64,000 nt of DNA from NCBI GenBank assembly GCA_964621785.1, contig CAZUPD010000006.1, positions 62,001 to 126,000 of the forward strand, in the 5' to 3' direction. The notes beneath the pieces were generated by a model. The model was not told the origin of the DNA. It was given only the letters and a program-made list of their open reading frames with translations, and did not search any database. This DNA is from JACKDW01 sp964621785 (GTDB lineage Bacteria > Myxococcota_A > Polyangia > Nannocystales > Nannocystaceae). The translations under genes were made by a program, and so were the position numbers. Below, one piece after another: positions 7,953-18,300 of this stretch (its first letter is position 1; each line of letters begins with the position of its first letter).

Positions 7953-8534
7953 ATGACACGTTTTGCGCAGATATCCGAACAGCCCCAAAGTGATCAACTC
8001 TACCGGCAATTTGCCACCGATCTGCGGCGTTTTGTTGCCGGGCGTGTCCAGGTGAGTGATGTCGATGATGTTGTGCAGGATATATTTTTGCGTATACACC
8101 GAAACCTGTCGGGGCTGCGCGAGTCTGATCGCATCGCCGGCTGGGTGTTTCGTATCGCCCGGTCGGCGATCGCCGAGCACTACCGCCGGTTGCCAGCCCC
8201 CGCGGTAACGGAGGTCCCCGAACTTGCTGATACACAGGTTTTGGACGAGATCGAGGCCGGAGACCCCCAGCGCTTGGGTGCGTGGTTGTCGGCGACGGTC
8301 GATCGCATGCCCGAGCCGTACCGCGAGGCATTGCAGTTGGTCGAACGCGAAGGAGTGAGCCAGCGAGCCGCTGCTGCGCAACTCGGCGTCTCCGTTTCTG
8401 GGATGAAATCGCGGGTTCAACGCGGGCGCGCCAAGTTGCGTCAAGCGCTCGAACGTTGCTGTGCGGTCGAACTCGATCGCCGCGGTCAGTTGGTCGACTA
8501 CCGAGCGCGGGCGACCAACCCCTGCTGTGAGTAG
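7953..8534 (+). CDS. ECF-type RNA polymerase sigma factor (SigZ-like) with Cys-pair tail
   Basis: 193 residues. Region 2 is at ~15-80 (VSDVDDVVQDIFLRIHRN, IAGWVFRIARSAIAEHYRR) and region 4 at ~110-165 (MPEPYREALQLVEREGVSQ, AAQLGVSVSGMKSRVQRGR). The end is distinctive: LERCCAVELDRRGQLVDY and the terminal PCCE place four Cys beyond the DNA-binding helix. No anti-sigma factor is adjacent. It lies 33 bases after the ArsI-type gene on the same strand, so co-transcription is likely. The paired Cys groups in both proteins suggest the tail senses a thiol-binding metal or metalloid directly; that is inference. No good ribosome binding site is visible before the ATG. Confidence 0.9.
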   Translation: MTRFAQISEQPQSDQLYRQFATDLRRFVAGRVQVSDVDDVVQDIFLRIHRNLSGLRESDRIAGWVFRIARSAIAEHYRRLPAPAVTEVPELADTQVLDEIEAGDPQRLGAWLSATVDRMPEPYREALQLVEREGVSQRAAAAQLGVSVSGMKSRVQRGRAKLRQALERCCAVELDRRGQLVDYRARATNPCCE

Positions 8535-8704
8535 GTTGTTCATACAAACATTCCGACTGTGGGCTTGCGAACACTCGTAGCCCGTGGTGTTCTCGCGCAT
8601 CATCTCGGGCCGGAGATTTGCTGCGGGGTGACCCGCATGATTCTGCTAGGTTCGCTCACGCGATCATGCGGTGCCCTGATGCCCGAGTTTGCTATCATCC
8701 TCGG

Positions 8705-9163
8705 GTGCGGGATCTGGGAATCGCCTACATCCTGTGTTGCTGCCAGCTGTTCGGTGTCGCCGGGCTTCACCGGTTTTATCTCGGTCAGCGCCGCGAAGGA
8801 TTTTGGTTCCTGTTCACCTGGGGATTTCTCGGCTTCGGGTTTTTGTACGACCTGGTCACATTGCCGGCCCAAGTTGACGCCTTCAACCGCAAGGCCCTCC
8901 CGCCGACTCAGATCACTCCGTTGCTCGGAGGGGGTCTCGATCCCCGGACGCTGCAATCACGGATGATCAAACTGGCGCAAAACCAGGGGGGGCGACTGAC
9001 TCCGCTGCAGGTTGCGGGAGCGCTCGAAATCGGTGTAGATGACGCGGAACGCGAGCTAGATGCGCTTACAAAGGGCGGCCATGCAAATATCGAGGTCGAC
9101 GACGAAGGGGTCATCTTCTATGACTTTCCGGCGCTTCGCCTGTCCCTTCCAGCTGGCGATTAG
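8705..9163 (+). CDS. TM2-domain membrane protein with C-terminal winged-helix-like part
   Basis: 152 residues from a GTG. Residues ~4-50 form a TM2 domain: GIAYILCCCQLFGVAGLHRF, YLGQRREGFW, then a second helix FTWGFLGFGFLYDLVTLP. The C-terminal half (NQGGRLTPLQVAGALEIGVDDA, ELDALTKGGHANIEVDDEG) looks like a winged-helix fold. TM2 proteins are widespread and of unclear role. The start is uncertain: an ATG at 8666 and a TTG at 8618 are in frame, but TM2 proteins usually begin a few residues before the first helix, which favours 8705. It is 170 bases downstream of the sigma factor. Confidence 0.72.
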   Translation: MRDLGIAYILCCCQLFGVAGLHRFYLGQRREGFWFLFTWGFLGFGFLYDLVTLPAQVDAFNRKALPPTQITPLLGGGLDPRTLQSRMIKLAQNQGGRLTPLQVAGALEIGVDDAERELDALTKGGHANIEVDDEGVIFYDFPALRLSLPAGD

Positions 9164-9203
9164 TGATTGACACGCGTTCGCTCAAAGTCGCACTCTCCGC
9201 CCG

Positions 9204-9743
9204 TTGTCGCTTGTTTCACCAGTCCGACGCGAAGATGGCGCCGAAATTTCTGAGCTCGTACGCTCGCCGCTCTTGTTTTTGAGCTTCCAGCGCTACGCGT
9301 TGTTGCTCGCGGTATGCGGCTTGAGCGTACTCGGATGTGTTGGAACGTTCGCACCCACCATCTGGTGGGCATGGCTGTTGGCGGCGCCGATTGCGATCAA
9401 GTTGCTGCTCGTCGCCCGTGAAATTGCCGGCCGCTATCCGCGGAAAGTGCGGGCGATGACGGTCGGCCTGCGTCGCATCCATCGCGGGACCTTCGACCCG
9501 GCCATGGTGCGCAACTACTGTACCGACCCGTGCTACCGAGTGGTTGCACATACACTTTTATCTCGAGCCGGTATCCCGGCGGACGAGCGAAGACGTCTCA
9601 TCCGCATGTACACGGCCGAGATCAAACGCGAACAATCTAAAACTTACATTTTCAACATGTCCGAGGGAACCGCAACTGAAATCGATGCCGGGGGGAGTCG
9701 ACCCTTTGTTCCCGACACTCAACACTCCCCGCCGGCCAAGTGA
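9204..9743 (+). CDS. Putative inner-membrane protein, unknown function
   Basis: 179 residues from a TTG; no ATG is available before the membrane part. Two adjacent hydrophobic helices (ALLLAVCGLSVLGCVG and WWAWLLAAPIAIKLLLV) cover roughly residues 32-70, followed by a basic cytoplasmic region (RKVRAMTVGLRRIHRG, DERRRLIRMYTAEIKREQ) and a polar tail. There are two close Cys (YCTDPCYR). It is followed 9 bases later by the next gene and is probably co-transcribed with it. No family recognised. Confidence 0.6.
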   Translation: MSLVSPVRREDGAEISELVRSPLLFLSFQRYALLLAVCGLSVLGCVGTFAPTIWWAWLLAAPIAIKLLLVAREIAGRYPRKVRAMTVGLRRIHRGTFDPAMVRNYCTDPCYRVVAHTLLSRAGIPADERRRLIRMYTAEIKREQSKTYIFNMSEGTATEIDAGGSRPFVPDTQHSPPAK

Positions 9744-9752
9744 GAACGAATC

Positions 9753-10235
9753 ATGAATCTTCCAGCACTCAACCTGACCCCTGCCCAGCAAAAACTCATG
9801 CAGATGGTGGACCTCCTTCCCGGAGAGGCACCGGCCTACACGATCCAGGGCGATGGTTTTTTCATCGGCTCCAACCCCTTGCAAAAAGCAGCCGCTGCGA
9901 TGGCGGCCACGCTTGTGAAACTCACCGGCGGCCACATTCGCGTGTTCGTCGTCGTGACCAACCAGCGGATTCTGATGATCGAGTCGCGTCAAATGTGGTG
10001 CGGCTGTATGCAGATCAAGGGCGTCCAAGCGATCGCACTTGCAGCACTCGCCGAGGCCGGTTGGGCGCGTGAGACCCAGTGGTGCTGTATCCACTCGCGG
10101 GCCGTGCACTTGGAGTCCAAGACCCAGCGCTACTCGCTCGTGATCAAGCACCTCAAAGATCAGCACCTGCGCGAATTTGTGTCTCAGCTCAGCCAAGTCA
10201 TGCTGGCCAACGTCGCCCAGCGGACCGCCACCTAA
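9753..10235 (+). CDS. Hypothetical protein, possible PH-like fold
   Basis: 160 residues, soluble. The sequence alternates beta-like stretches: YTIQGDGFFIGSNP, IRVFVVVTNQRILMIES, GVQAIALAALAEAGW, RYSLVIKH, ending with an amphipathic helix LREFVSQLSQVMLANVA. The VVVTNQRILMIES strand pair is typical of bacterial PH-like domains, and the layout would fit, but this is a pattern guess. It lies 9 bases after the preceding membrane-protein gene and is followed by a good hairpin terminator candidate at 10257-10295. Confidence 0.65.
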   Translation: MNLPALNLTPAQQKLMQMVDLLPGEAPAYTIQGDGFFIGSNPLQKAAAAMAATLVKLTGGHIRVFVVVTNQRILMIESRQMWCGCMQIKGVQAIALAALAEAGWARETQWCCIHSRAVHLESKTQRYSLVIKHLKDQHLREFVSQLSQVMLANVAQRTAT

Positions 10236-10256
10236 ATCATCCACGAGCGGCACACG

Positions 10257-10295
10257 ATGCACACAGGCACGTTATGTCTGTGTGCATACATTTTT
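10257..10295 (+). terminator. Rho-independent terminator candidate
   Basis: A perfect 10-bp inverted repeat (ATGCACACAG at 10257-10266 and CTGTGTGCAT at 10278-10287) with an 11-base loop, followed by TTTTT at 10291-10295. It begins 22 bases after the stop of the 9753-10235 gene and would close the 9204-10235 pair. The stem is only moderately GC-rich. Confidence 0.6.
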
Positions 10296-10376
10296 CGAAG
10301 CACGTCGCGCCCGGCCCCCGAGCCGGTCAGCCGCGTACCCTTCCATTGCAGGGGGGAACCTGCCACACTCAAACGG

Positions 10377-12338
10377 ATGAACAGGTATCACCTGTTGGCA
10401 CTGAGCTGTTTTTTCCTCGCCTGTGGGGCCGAGTCGACGGTCACAAGCGAGGCGGGGACGACCTGTGTCGAAACGTGTACGGGCTCGACGACAGACCCGG
10501 GAACAAGTCTCGATCCCGATCTTCCCGAAGCGACAGGTGAGCCGCTCGAACCCCTGGTTCCACGATTCGACCTCGCAGCGACGGACTTCTACCGGATGCC
10601 CTGGCCGAATGACCTCCGGACGTTTGCCGACGGCACGGTCGATTTGCGCGACTTTCCCGAGGCTGAACTCGACTACATCGCCCAGGTTCGATCGGCGATT
10701 GAGCACGTGATCCAGGGTTTTTCGACCTCGCCAGTTGTGTATGTACATTTTGATCGGGATCCGTCGGTCGCGGGCTTGCCAACCCCGGTTCAGACCCTCG
10801 AAACGACAGCTCCCTTGCAATTGCTCGACGTCAGTGAGCAGGGATGCGGCGACCGAGTTCCTCTGCTGGTACAGGTGGATACGGTTGGCGATGCCTACAC
10901 AGCCTCCCCTTTGCTCGAGGCCACCGTTGTCGAGGGGTTTTCGCTGCGTCCGGGGAGGACCTACGCCATGGTCGTGCTTCGGAGTTTTGGCGCCTCCGCG
11001 GGCTACGAAACCGTGCGGCCAGATGGCTTTGAGGGGGTGCTCGAGGGGACGCACGCCGACGCTGCGGTCAATCATGTATATGCACCACTTCGGGACTGCC
11101 TCGCACGCGCGGAGCTTGAAGCCGATGACATCGCCGTAGCAACCGTGTTTACAACCCAAGATCCGGTGGCCCAGATGCAGGCTTTTCGCGATCATATCCG
11201 CGATCCGGAGATCCTGCCCAACCCGCACATCACCGATTATCAAGTGCGCATGATCGAGGGCTACCACGCGGTCGAGGGACACTTTCTAGCTCCGATTTTT
11301 ATGCGTGGTGAGTCTCCCTACGACACCGAGGGTGGCGGGTTCGAGTTCGACGACGAGGGCGAGCCGATCCTGCAACGGTGGGAGTCTGTACCGTTTGCAT
11401 TTCTACTGCCCGACGGGCCCCCGCCGTATCCGGTCCTGGTGTGGCAGGACGGCACTGGGTGGTCCGAGTGGAGCCATGCCGAACGCCCGGTGGTGCAGGA
11501 GTACGTCGACGCTGGGTTTGCGGTATTTGGCTTCCTACCGCAGTTTCATGGCTCTCGGGCGACACCTGGTTCAAACGATCAAATTAGTACATACAACTAC
11601 TTTAACGCGGAATCTGGGCGGACGGTGCTCCGGCAGCAGGCGATCGAGGTGATGTACAGCCTGCGCCTGCTCAATCATTCGATCGCAGACATCCCCGAGC
11701 TCGACGGCCTCGACACCTCGCGCCTTGTGTATGCCAGCCACTCCCAGGGTACCCTTCCGGGCGGCATCTTGGCCGCGGTCGAGACCTCGTTTCGCGCCTT
11801 CTTATTGAGTGCAAGTGCATCTTATTTGTCGATCACAATCTTGGAGCGCAGCGATGTCGATATCGAGTCGCTGCTGCGGTCGTTGCTCAACATTCAGCGC
11901 CCTCTCGACCGGTTTCATCCGACGATTCAGATGGCCCAACTCGCGGTGGATTCGGTCGAGCCCCACAACTACGCCCGCTACTGGAGCGGCTCGCCCCAGC
12001 GTCCGCAGGGGGCAAACGTGTACGTGATCAACGGCTTCAATGATGATACGACCCATCCGATTGGGATGTCCTTTCTGACAGTTGCCGGTGACGTGGCCCC
12101 GATTGCACCCGCTGGCTGGGATGTGGACCCCTACGGGGTGTGGTTTCGCGAACCGGAAGAGCTGCCGATCCGAGGCAATCGCACGGGGTTCGACGGCAAT
12201 CCGCATACGCTGGCGACCTACCTCGATCCGATGACCGGCCATGGAACGATCCACGATGTTGCATTTGCCCGGGAGATGGGACTCAATTTTCTGCTCAACG
12301 CGCTCGACGACGACGTTCCGGAACTCGCCGTGCCGTGA
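10377..12338 (+). CDS. Secreted lipase/esterase-like lipoprotein (alpha/beta-hydrolase)
   Basis: 653 residues from the ATG at 10377, where MNRYHLLALSCFFLACGAES gives a lipoprotein signal; an in-frame start 120 bases upstream would bury it. A Thr/Ser/Asp/Pro linker follows. MPWPNDLRTFADGTVDLRDFP resembles the N-terminal domain of bacterial virulence-factor lipases (usual motif FPxPND...DGT). LVYASHSQGTLPGG near residue 455 is a nucleophile elbow (Ser flanked as H-S-Q-G), PPYPVLVWQDGTGWSEW may hold the oxyanion region and TGHGTIHD near 625 may supply the catalytic His. Substrate unknown; probably an anchored extracellular esterase. It converges on the giant kinase gene with 22 bases between. 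Confidence 0.82.
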   Translation: MNRYHLLALSCFFLACGAESTVTSEAGTTCVETCTGSTTDPGTSLDPDLPEATGEPLEPLVPRFDLAATDFYRMPWPNDLRTFADGTVDLRDFPEAELDYIAQVRSAIEHVIQGFSTSPVVYVHFDRDPSVAGLPTPVQTLETTAPLQLLDVSEQGCGDRVPLLVQVDTVGDAYTASPLLEATVVEGFSLRPGRTYAMVVLRSFGASAGYETVRPDGFEGVLEGTHADAAVNHVYAPLRDCLARAELEADDIAVATVFTTQDPVAQMQAFRDHIRDPEILPNPHITDYQVRMIEGYHAVEGHFLAPIFMRGESPYDTEGGGFEFDDEGEPILQRWESVPFAFLLPDGPPPYPVLVWQDGTGWSEWSHAERPVVQEYVDAGFAVFGFLPQFHGSRATPGSNDQISTYNYFNAESGRTVLRQQAIEVMYSLRLLNHSIADIPELDGLDTSRLVYASHSQGTLPGGILAAVETSFRAFLLSASASYLSITILERSDVDIESLLRSLLNIQRPLDRFHPTIQMAQLAVDSVEPHNYARYWSGSPQRPQGANVYVINGFNDDTTHPIGMSFLTVAGDVAPIAPAGWDVDPYGVWFREPEELPIRGNRTGFDGNPHTLATYLDPMTGHGTIHDVAFAREMGLNFLLNALDDDVPELAVP

Positions 12339-12360
12339 GATATCCATGTAAGTGCAATCG

Positions 12361-15300
12361 TTATCCGTGCCCGCTGCTGCGCCCAAACCGGATTTTGGCG
12401 GACTCGGCCACTTCGAACAACGGTAGCTCGTGGTGCCCGATAAGTCTCAGCGGTTCAACCTGCTCGAGCGAGATATTTTTGGGGATGCCGTCGACTTGCA
12501 GCTCGGCGCGGGTCGCCGTCGACATGAGCAACTGCGACTTGCGTTCGTAGCAGCTGCGGGCGACTGCTGTAACGAGGGAGATGGCCTCGGCGAATAACAC
12601 TCCGCTGACTGCAGTATCCGAACCGATGGCTGCGAGGGCGACTGCACCGGTATGCAGCCCGAGTCCGATCTGCAATGGCCCGGCACCGGCTTCAACACGC
12701 TCGTCGTTGACATCGGCTGTCTGGTGGAGCAGCGAAAGTGCGGCAGTCAGCGCACCGAGTGTCGTTTCAGTAAATACTGCGGTGAGGGTCTCTGCCGAGC
12801 GTTGGGCGACAAATCCGTGACATCGGGTGACCGTGGCTTCGACATCCCGGATATAGCCCGAAAGCCAGGCGAGCCGGCGGCGGTTGTCGACCCCGGCAGT
12901 CGGGACCGCAAATCCTTCCAGGTTGATCGCCAGCAGGGTACCCCGCAGTTCGACGTACTCACCCGCTTGGACGGGTTGGCCATAGGCACGCCCGAGGCGG
13001 TCGTAGAGCTCCCGGGGAGCAAACTTGCCGTTGCTCCATCCGCTGCGGGTGGCGACGATGGCAAACGTGATCGACGGCAGAAGTTCGTGCAAAAGTTCGA
13101 CATGCCGCTCGACGAATACGTCTGGACTCAACTCATTTTCGAGGTAAATCGCCCCCACAATACTGCCGAGGTGGGTCAGCGGCATCGACAGCACACTCTT
13201 GACATTCACCCCGCGGATGTAGGGATCGTCGCGATAATCCCCCTCTTCGCAGGCGTTGGCCAGTAGCACCGTTTCCCGCGAGCGGATCACAAATTTGACG
13301 ATTGCCGGGCACACCTGGTCGGAGCGGTCGACCACGATGTTGTGAAGTGTCCGCGCAGCCTTGGGATTGAGTCCACCCTCGGCCTCGACCGTCAGGCGGT
13401 CACCGGTACACAACACGACAGCCGCGTGATGGGCCCCTGTCAGCTCGGTGAGTGTCCGGACCGTCGCAGCTAAGACGCGCTCGAGGGAAGATTGGTAGAA
13501 GATGCCACGCATCGAACGGGTCACAAGCGCCGCCATATCGACCCGTGGGCTCCTTGGCTGTTCGACCGAGGCCTCGGGCAGCGAGCGCAGCGGGAGATGG
13601 TCGCCAAACTCTTGGCTGAGCAGGTCGACCTTTGCATGTGCACCCCAACGCGTATAGGCATCACAAGCTGCGGCCACGTACGATTCGACCGCCACATCAT
13701 AGCCCGAGTCGAGGGCAAACCGCGCGGTGAGTTCGAGCCCGACCGCCTCACAGTTGATCGACTCAAACGTACGTGCCGCTTGGATCGCTTGATTATACAA
13801 TGTAAATGGGTCCCCGCCACCGCCGGTGACCCGGGCGTACTCCGCCTGGGCCAACAGCAGCCGCGACTGAAAGTTGTGGGGACAGATCCTGGCCCAGGTT
13901 TGCAATTGTTTGAGTGATTGCAGCATCTGGCGGACGAGTGTTCGTTGCTCCCGCGGGCTGGCTTCCGGGTAATGGGCCGCATCGAGCAGGGTTGTGTAAA
14001 AATAGTAATCCGCAAGCATCGGTTGGGCGAGCGCCGACTCGACGCGTTCTTGGACCACCGGGCGGATATCCTGCGCAGCCTTGAAGTCGCGGAAGATGTA
14101 CATCACCACCATTTTGTAGAGATGGTAGTAGAACATCGCCATTGGCGTATCGCGATCGGACAGCCCAGCTACAAAGGTTCGCTCGTCCCAGCCGACGCCT
14201 TCAAACGTTGTAGGAGCAAGTGTCTCGCCCTGAAGTGCCTTGCAGGTGCGTTGGACTGCGGTCAACATCCCGATACCATCAAACTCGCCAGCGCGCTGGG
14301 CTGTTGAGTACATCCCCTCGGATGAGCTCATAATGCGGTCGAGGTTGAGGCCTTCGACCAGCGAGATCAGCGTACCGGTGATCCCAGCATAACATGCATA
14401 GGCAAGGTCCCCGGCTTGGATCCCATTTTGGTAGGCGCGCTGTAACCTTCGTCGGGCAGCGGCAAACGGCTCAATCCAAGGGGCGATGAAAAACCCGACA
14501 ACAAAATCGAGTTTGACGTCGAGCCACTGGTTGCGGAAACGGTCGTTGAGTGCGAGCGCGAGTTGGCCGAACGCATAGGCTTCGTGGTAGGCCCCCAACA
14601 CACCGACCAACACAAGTCCGTAGCCGGCAAATCCAAATGCCGCCGCATCGGTCAGGCCCGAGCGCATCGAGATGCCGGCGATCCGCAGGAGGTAGATGGC
14701 ACCGAGACGCGTATCGATGAAGTAGGCCGCGGGGACCACCGACATCATCAGATGTAGGATCAAGTGAATCCGCGGATTTTCGAGATCGGAGAGGTTGGTG
14801 AGTTTATCCGGGCTGCGAAATCGCTGGGCCAAGCGTACGCGGGCCAACTCGATTAACGCGGCACCTCGAGTCGCTTTGGTCGGCAGGCCGACACCGAGCA
14901 GTCGCAGGCCTTCGAGTGCCGTTGCCACCGCGAGTTCGTTTTGTTTGCGATAGCTCTCGAGCGAAGCCTTGAGCCGATAGACTTCGGCTTTTTGTAGCAC
15001 CGTTGTCGCGCGGTTGACCAGCGGTGTAAACAGCTCGAGAGCCTTGTCGATGTCACCGGCGAGGTGCAGGGACTCCATCAGCTCGCGGCGCAGAGAATAC
15101 GCGAGCTCGTAGCAGGCCTCCCATTCGTCCGTGGGCAACAAATCGATGCCCGTGCGCAGATGGGTAACAGGCGATGTATAGGCATTCGAACGTTTGGCGC
15201 GACGCCCAGCGAGCAGGTTGAGTTCGGCAAGCCGCACCCGTTCTCCGCGATCGGTTACCAAGCTGAGCGAGGCATTGAGATGTGTGGTGATGCGAAATAC

Positions 15301-18300
15301 CTGATCTCCGAGCTCGTCGGGCCGAGTTTGATCGCGCAGCAACCGTCCGATCCGCAGATGGGTCAACCGGCGGCGCGACGGATCGATCCGGGTGTACGCC
15401 GCGTGTTGAATTTTATCGTGGACAAAGTAGTAGCGGATCTCAGGCATGCGTTCGCTGCCCGAGGCCGAAGGATCGAGCCTGTCGATGTATTTGTAGGCAT
15501 CGCCGACCACCCGCAAAAGCCCGCGCTCGAGTGCTTCCCACAGATCGTTGGCGACCTCGACGGGATTTTTGCCCGAGACAATCGCCAGTAACTCGAGGGT
15601 AAAACTGCTGCCGATACATGCCCCGAGCTCGAGTGCATTGCGTGTCCGTTCAGATAGGTCACCGATGCGTGCGCTGAGGAGGTCGACGATATCATCACTC
15701 AGGCGTGCGCGTACAACTTCTTCGGGGTCCCACAACCATCCGTTGGTCGCCCGGTCAAAGACCACAAGTTGTTGGTCATACAAAGAGTGTAGGAGTGCGC
15801 GAACAAAAAACGGGTTGCCGTCAGTCTTGGCTTGGATCAGCCGGGCGAGCTTGAGCGTGTCGTGGCGCGTCGGCGAAAGCGTGTCCTTGACCAGGGCGTG
15901 GGTGTGTTCGAGGGCCAATGGCCGCACCGCGTGTTGGTGGACCAAAAACCCCGCCTCCTCGATGGTTTGCAGGACTTGATTGAGGAGGTGATCCGGGCCG
16001 ACTTCGGTATCGCGATAGGCACCGACCAGCAGGAGGTTGCCGAGTTCTGGATCGAGGACGAGGCGCTCGACGAGTTTGAGCGAAGCGAGGTCCGACCATT
16101 GCAAGTCGTCCAAGAACAGGACCAGGGGACGGTCTTCGCGGGCGATGACCCGGATCAAACTGCGAAACAGCGAGCGAAAGCGGTTCGAGGATTCGGTCGG
16201 CGGGAGGTCGGGGACACCTGGTTGCGGGCCGATGATGAGCTCGAGTTCGGGGATGACGTCGATGAGCACGCGGCCGTTGCCACCGACGGCGGCGAGGAGT
16301 TCTTCCCGCCACACGCGAAGCGAGATATCCGATTCGCGCAACAGCTGGCGAAACAACTCCTGAAATGCCTGGAGCAGCGCCTTGTAGGGAATATCGCGGG
16401 TTCGCGGATCAGACTTTCCCGACACGAAGTAGCCGCGCCGCCCGACGACCGGTTTGTGAACCTCGCGGACGACGGCCGACTTCCCGATCCCAGATGGCCC
16501 TTTGAGCAGGAACATTTCGATTTTGCCGTGGGCCGCACGTTCGTAGGAGGCCAGCAGCAGCTCGACCAGTTGCTCGCGTCCGTAGAGCAACTGCGGGATT
16601 GAAAACTGCTCGGAGAAGTCTTGGGTAGCGAGGGGAAAGTCTTCGATCCACCCGTGTTTGGTCCATTCTCGCAGGCAGCGCGAAAGGTCAGCTCGCAGCC
16701 CGGCAGCGCTTTGGTAGCGCTCCTCCGGTGTCTTTGACATGAGCTTGACGACCAGTCGACCCAGGGTTTCGGGGATATTCGGCGCGAGCTCGTGGGGCGG
16801 GGTCGGGGCGACAGCAATATGTGCATGCAACAACTCCATCGGGTGTGAAACCTCGAACGGAAGTTGGCCGGTGAGTGCCTCGTAAAACGTCACACCGAGG
16901 GCATAGTAGTCGCTGCGGTAGTCGACCGTCCGGTTCATACGCCCGGTCTGCTCGGGCGCCATGTAGTGCAGCGTACCTTCGAGGTCGTCGGGGCTGGTGA
17001 TCGCAGGGGTCTCTTCCGAAATCTGTGATGCTACATCGAAGTCGGCGAGGGCGGCACGCCGGCAGGTCTCGTCGAGGAGGATGTGGTCAGGACCGATGTC
17101 CTTGTGGATCAAGCCCTCGGAGTGGACCGTGGCGAGGGCGTCGTTGAGGCGAAGGGCGAGGCGTAAAAACTCACCGATTTCGAGGGTAACGCCGCCCATC
17201 AATCGCTGGCGCAGGGTGGTCGCACCGAAGTCCTCGAGCACGAGGACGGTACCGTGGCCGTGTTGCTCGAGTCCGAGGGAGCGGACCACACCGGTGGTAT
17301 CGAACTTGCCTAAAAGTTCATGTTCACGGCGCATCCGGGCGAGCTCGCTGCGCGACGGAAGTTCGCTGCGCAACAGCTTGAGCAGGACGGGCTGTTCATC
17401 CGCCTCTCGCCGCCCGCGGTAGACCACCGTGTCCCGGCCATCCCGCAGTGGCTGGGCAATCTCGTAGCCGTGGGTCGACAGGTGTTTGAACCGCTCGATG
17501 TTGATGCCTTCGATGCGGATCCGTTGGCGACGAAGCGGCCCCGTATCGCGGATCAGTGCCTGGAGGATGGCATCCATCGACGGCCAGCGCCCGGCCGGTT
17601 CAGGGTGCAGTCCGCGGAGAATCACTTCGCGTAGCCACGTCGGCACCTTGGCACCCGGCGGTGGATCGCGGATATCTCCGGCACTCACTTGAAATGCGAG
17701 TGCAGCCGGACTCTGTCCAGAAAATGGACGTTCCCCGTAGAGCGCTTCGTACAGGGCGACACAAAAGCTAAACTGATCGCTACGGGCGTTGGCGCGAAAC
17801 CCCTGATATTGCTCTGGGGACATGTACGCCGGGGTGCCGGTGACGGTGTCGGAAATCGTCATCGACTGTTCGATCTCGTGGCGGTCGAGCAGTTTTTGCG
17901 AGAGTTCGATACGGTCAAACTCGGTGAGTTGCTCCGGGCTTTTTGCCGTCCTGTCGGCGCGTTCGTGGAATCTCGCCAGTCCGAAGTCCAACACCCGGAC
18001 ACGTCCATCATCGTCGGCGACCAAGGCATTGTGGGGTTTGAAGTCGCAGTGGACCAATCCCTTTTTATGGGCAGCCGACAACCCGCGGCCGGCTTCGATG
18101 TAGCGCTCCAATACCTCGCGCCACGAACGAACCTTCTCGCGTTGCCATGTTCGCAACGTCGGCCCTTTGACGTATTCCATGGCCAAGAACACCTGCCCGA
18201 GGTGTTCGCCGACCTGGTAGACCTGCACGACATTGGGATGCGACAGGCGAGCCATCGCTTGGGCCTCGCGCAGCATCCTCGCCTGACCCCGCGAGCCTTC

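Noticed and set aside
15832..16602. Plus-strand frame inside the giant kinase gene
   Set aside because: Lies opposite the AAA domain of a gene whose frame is continuous with known motifs.
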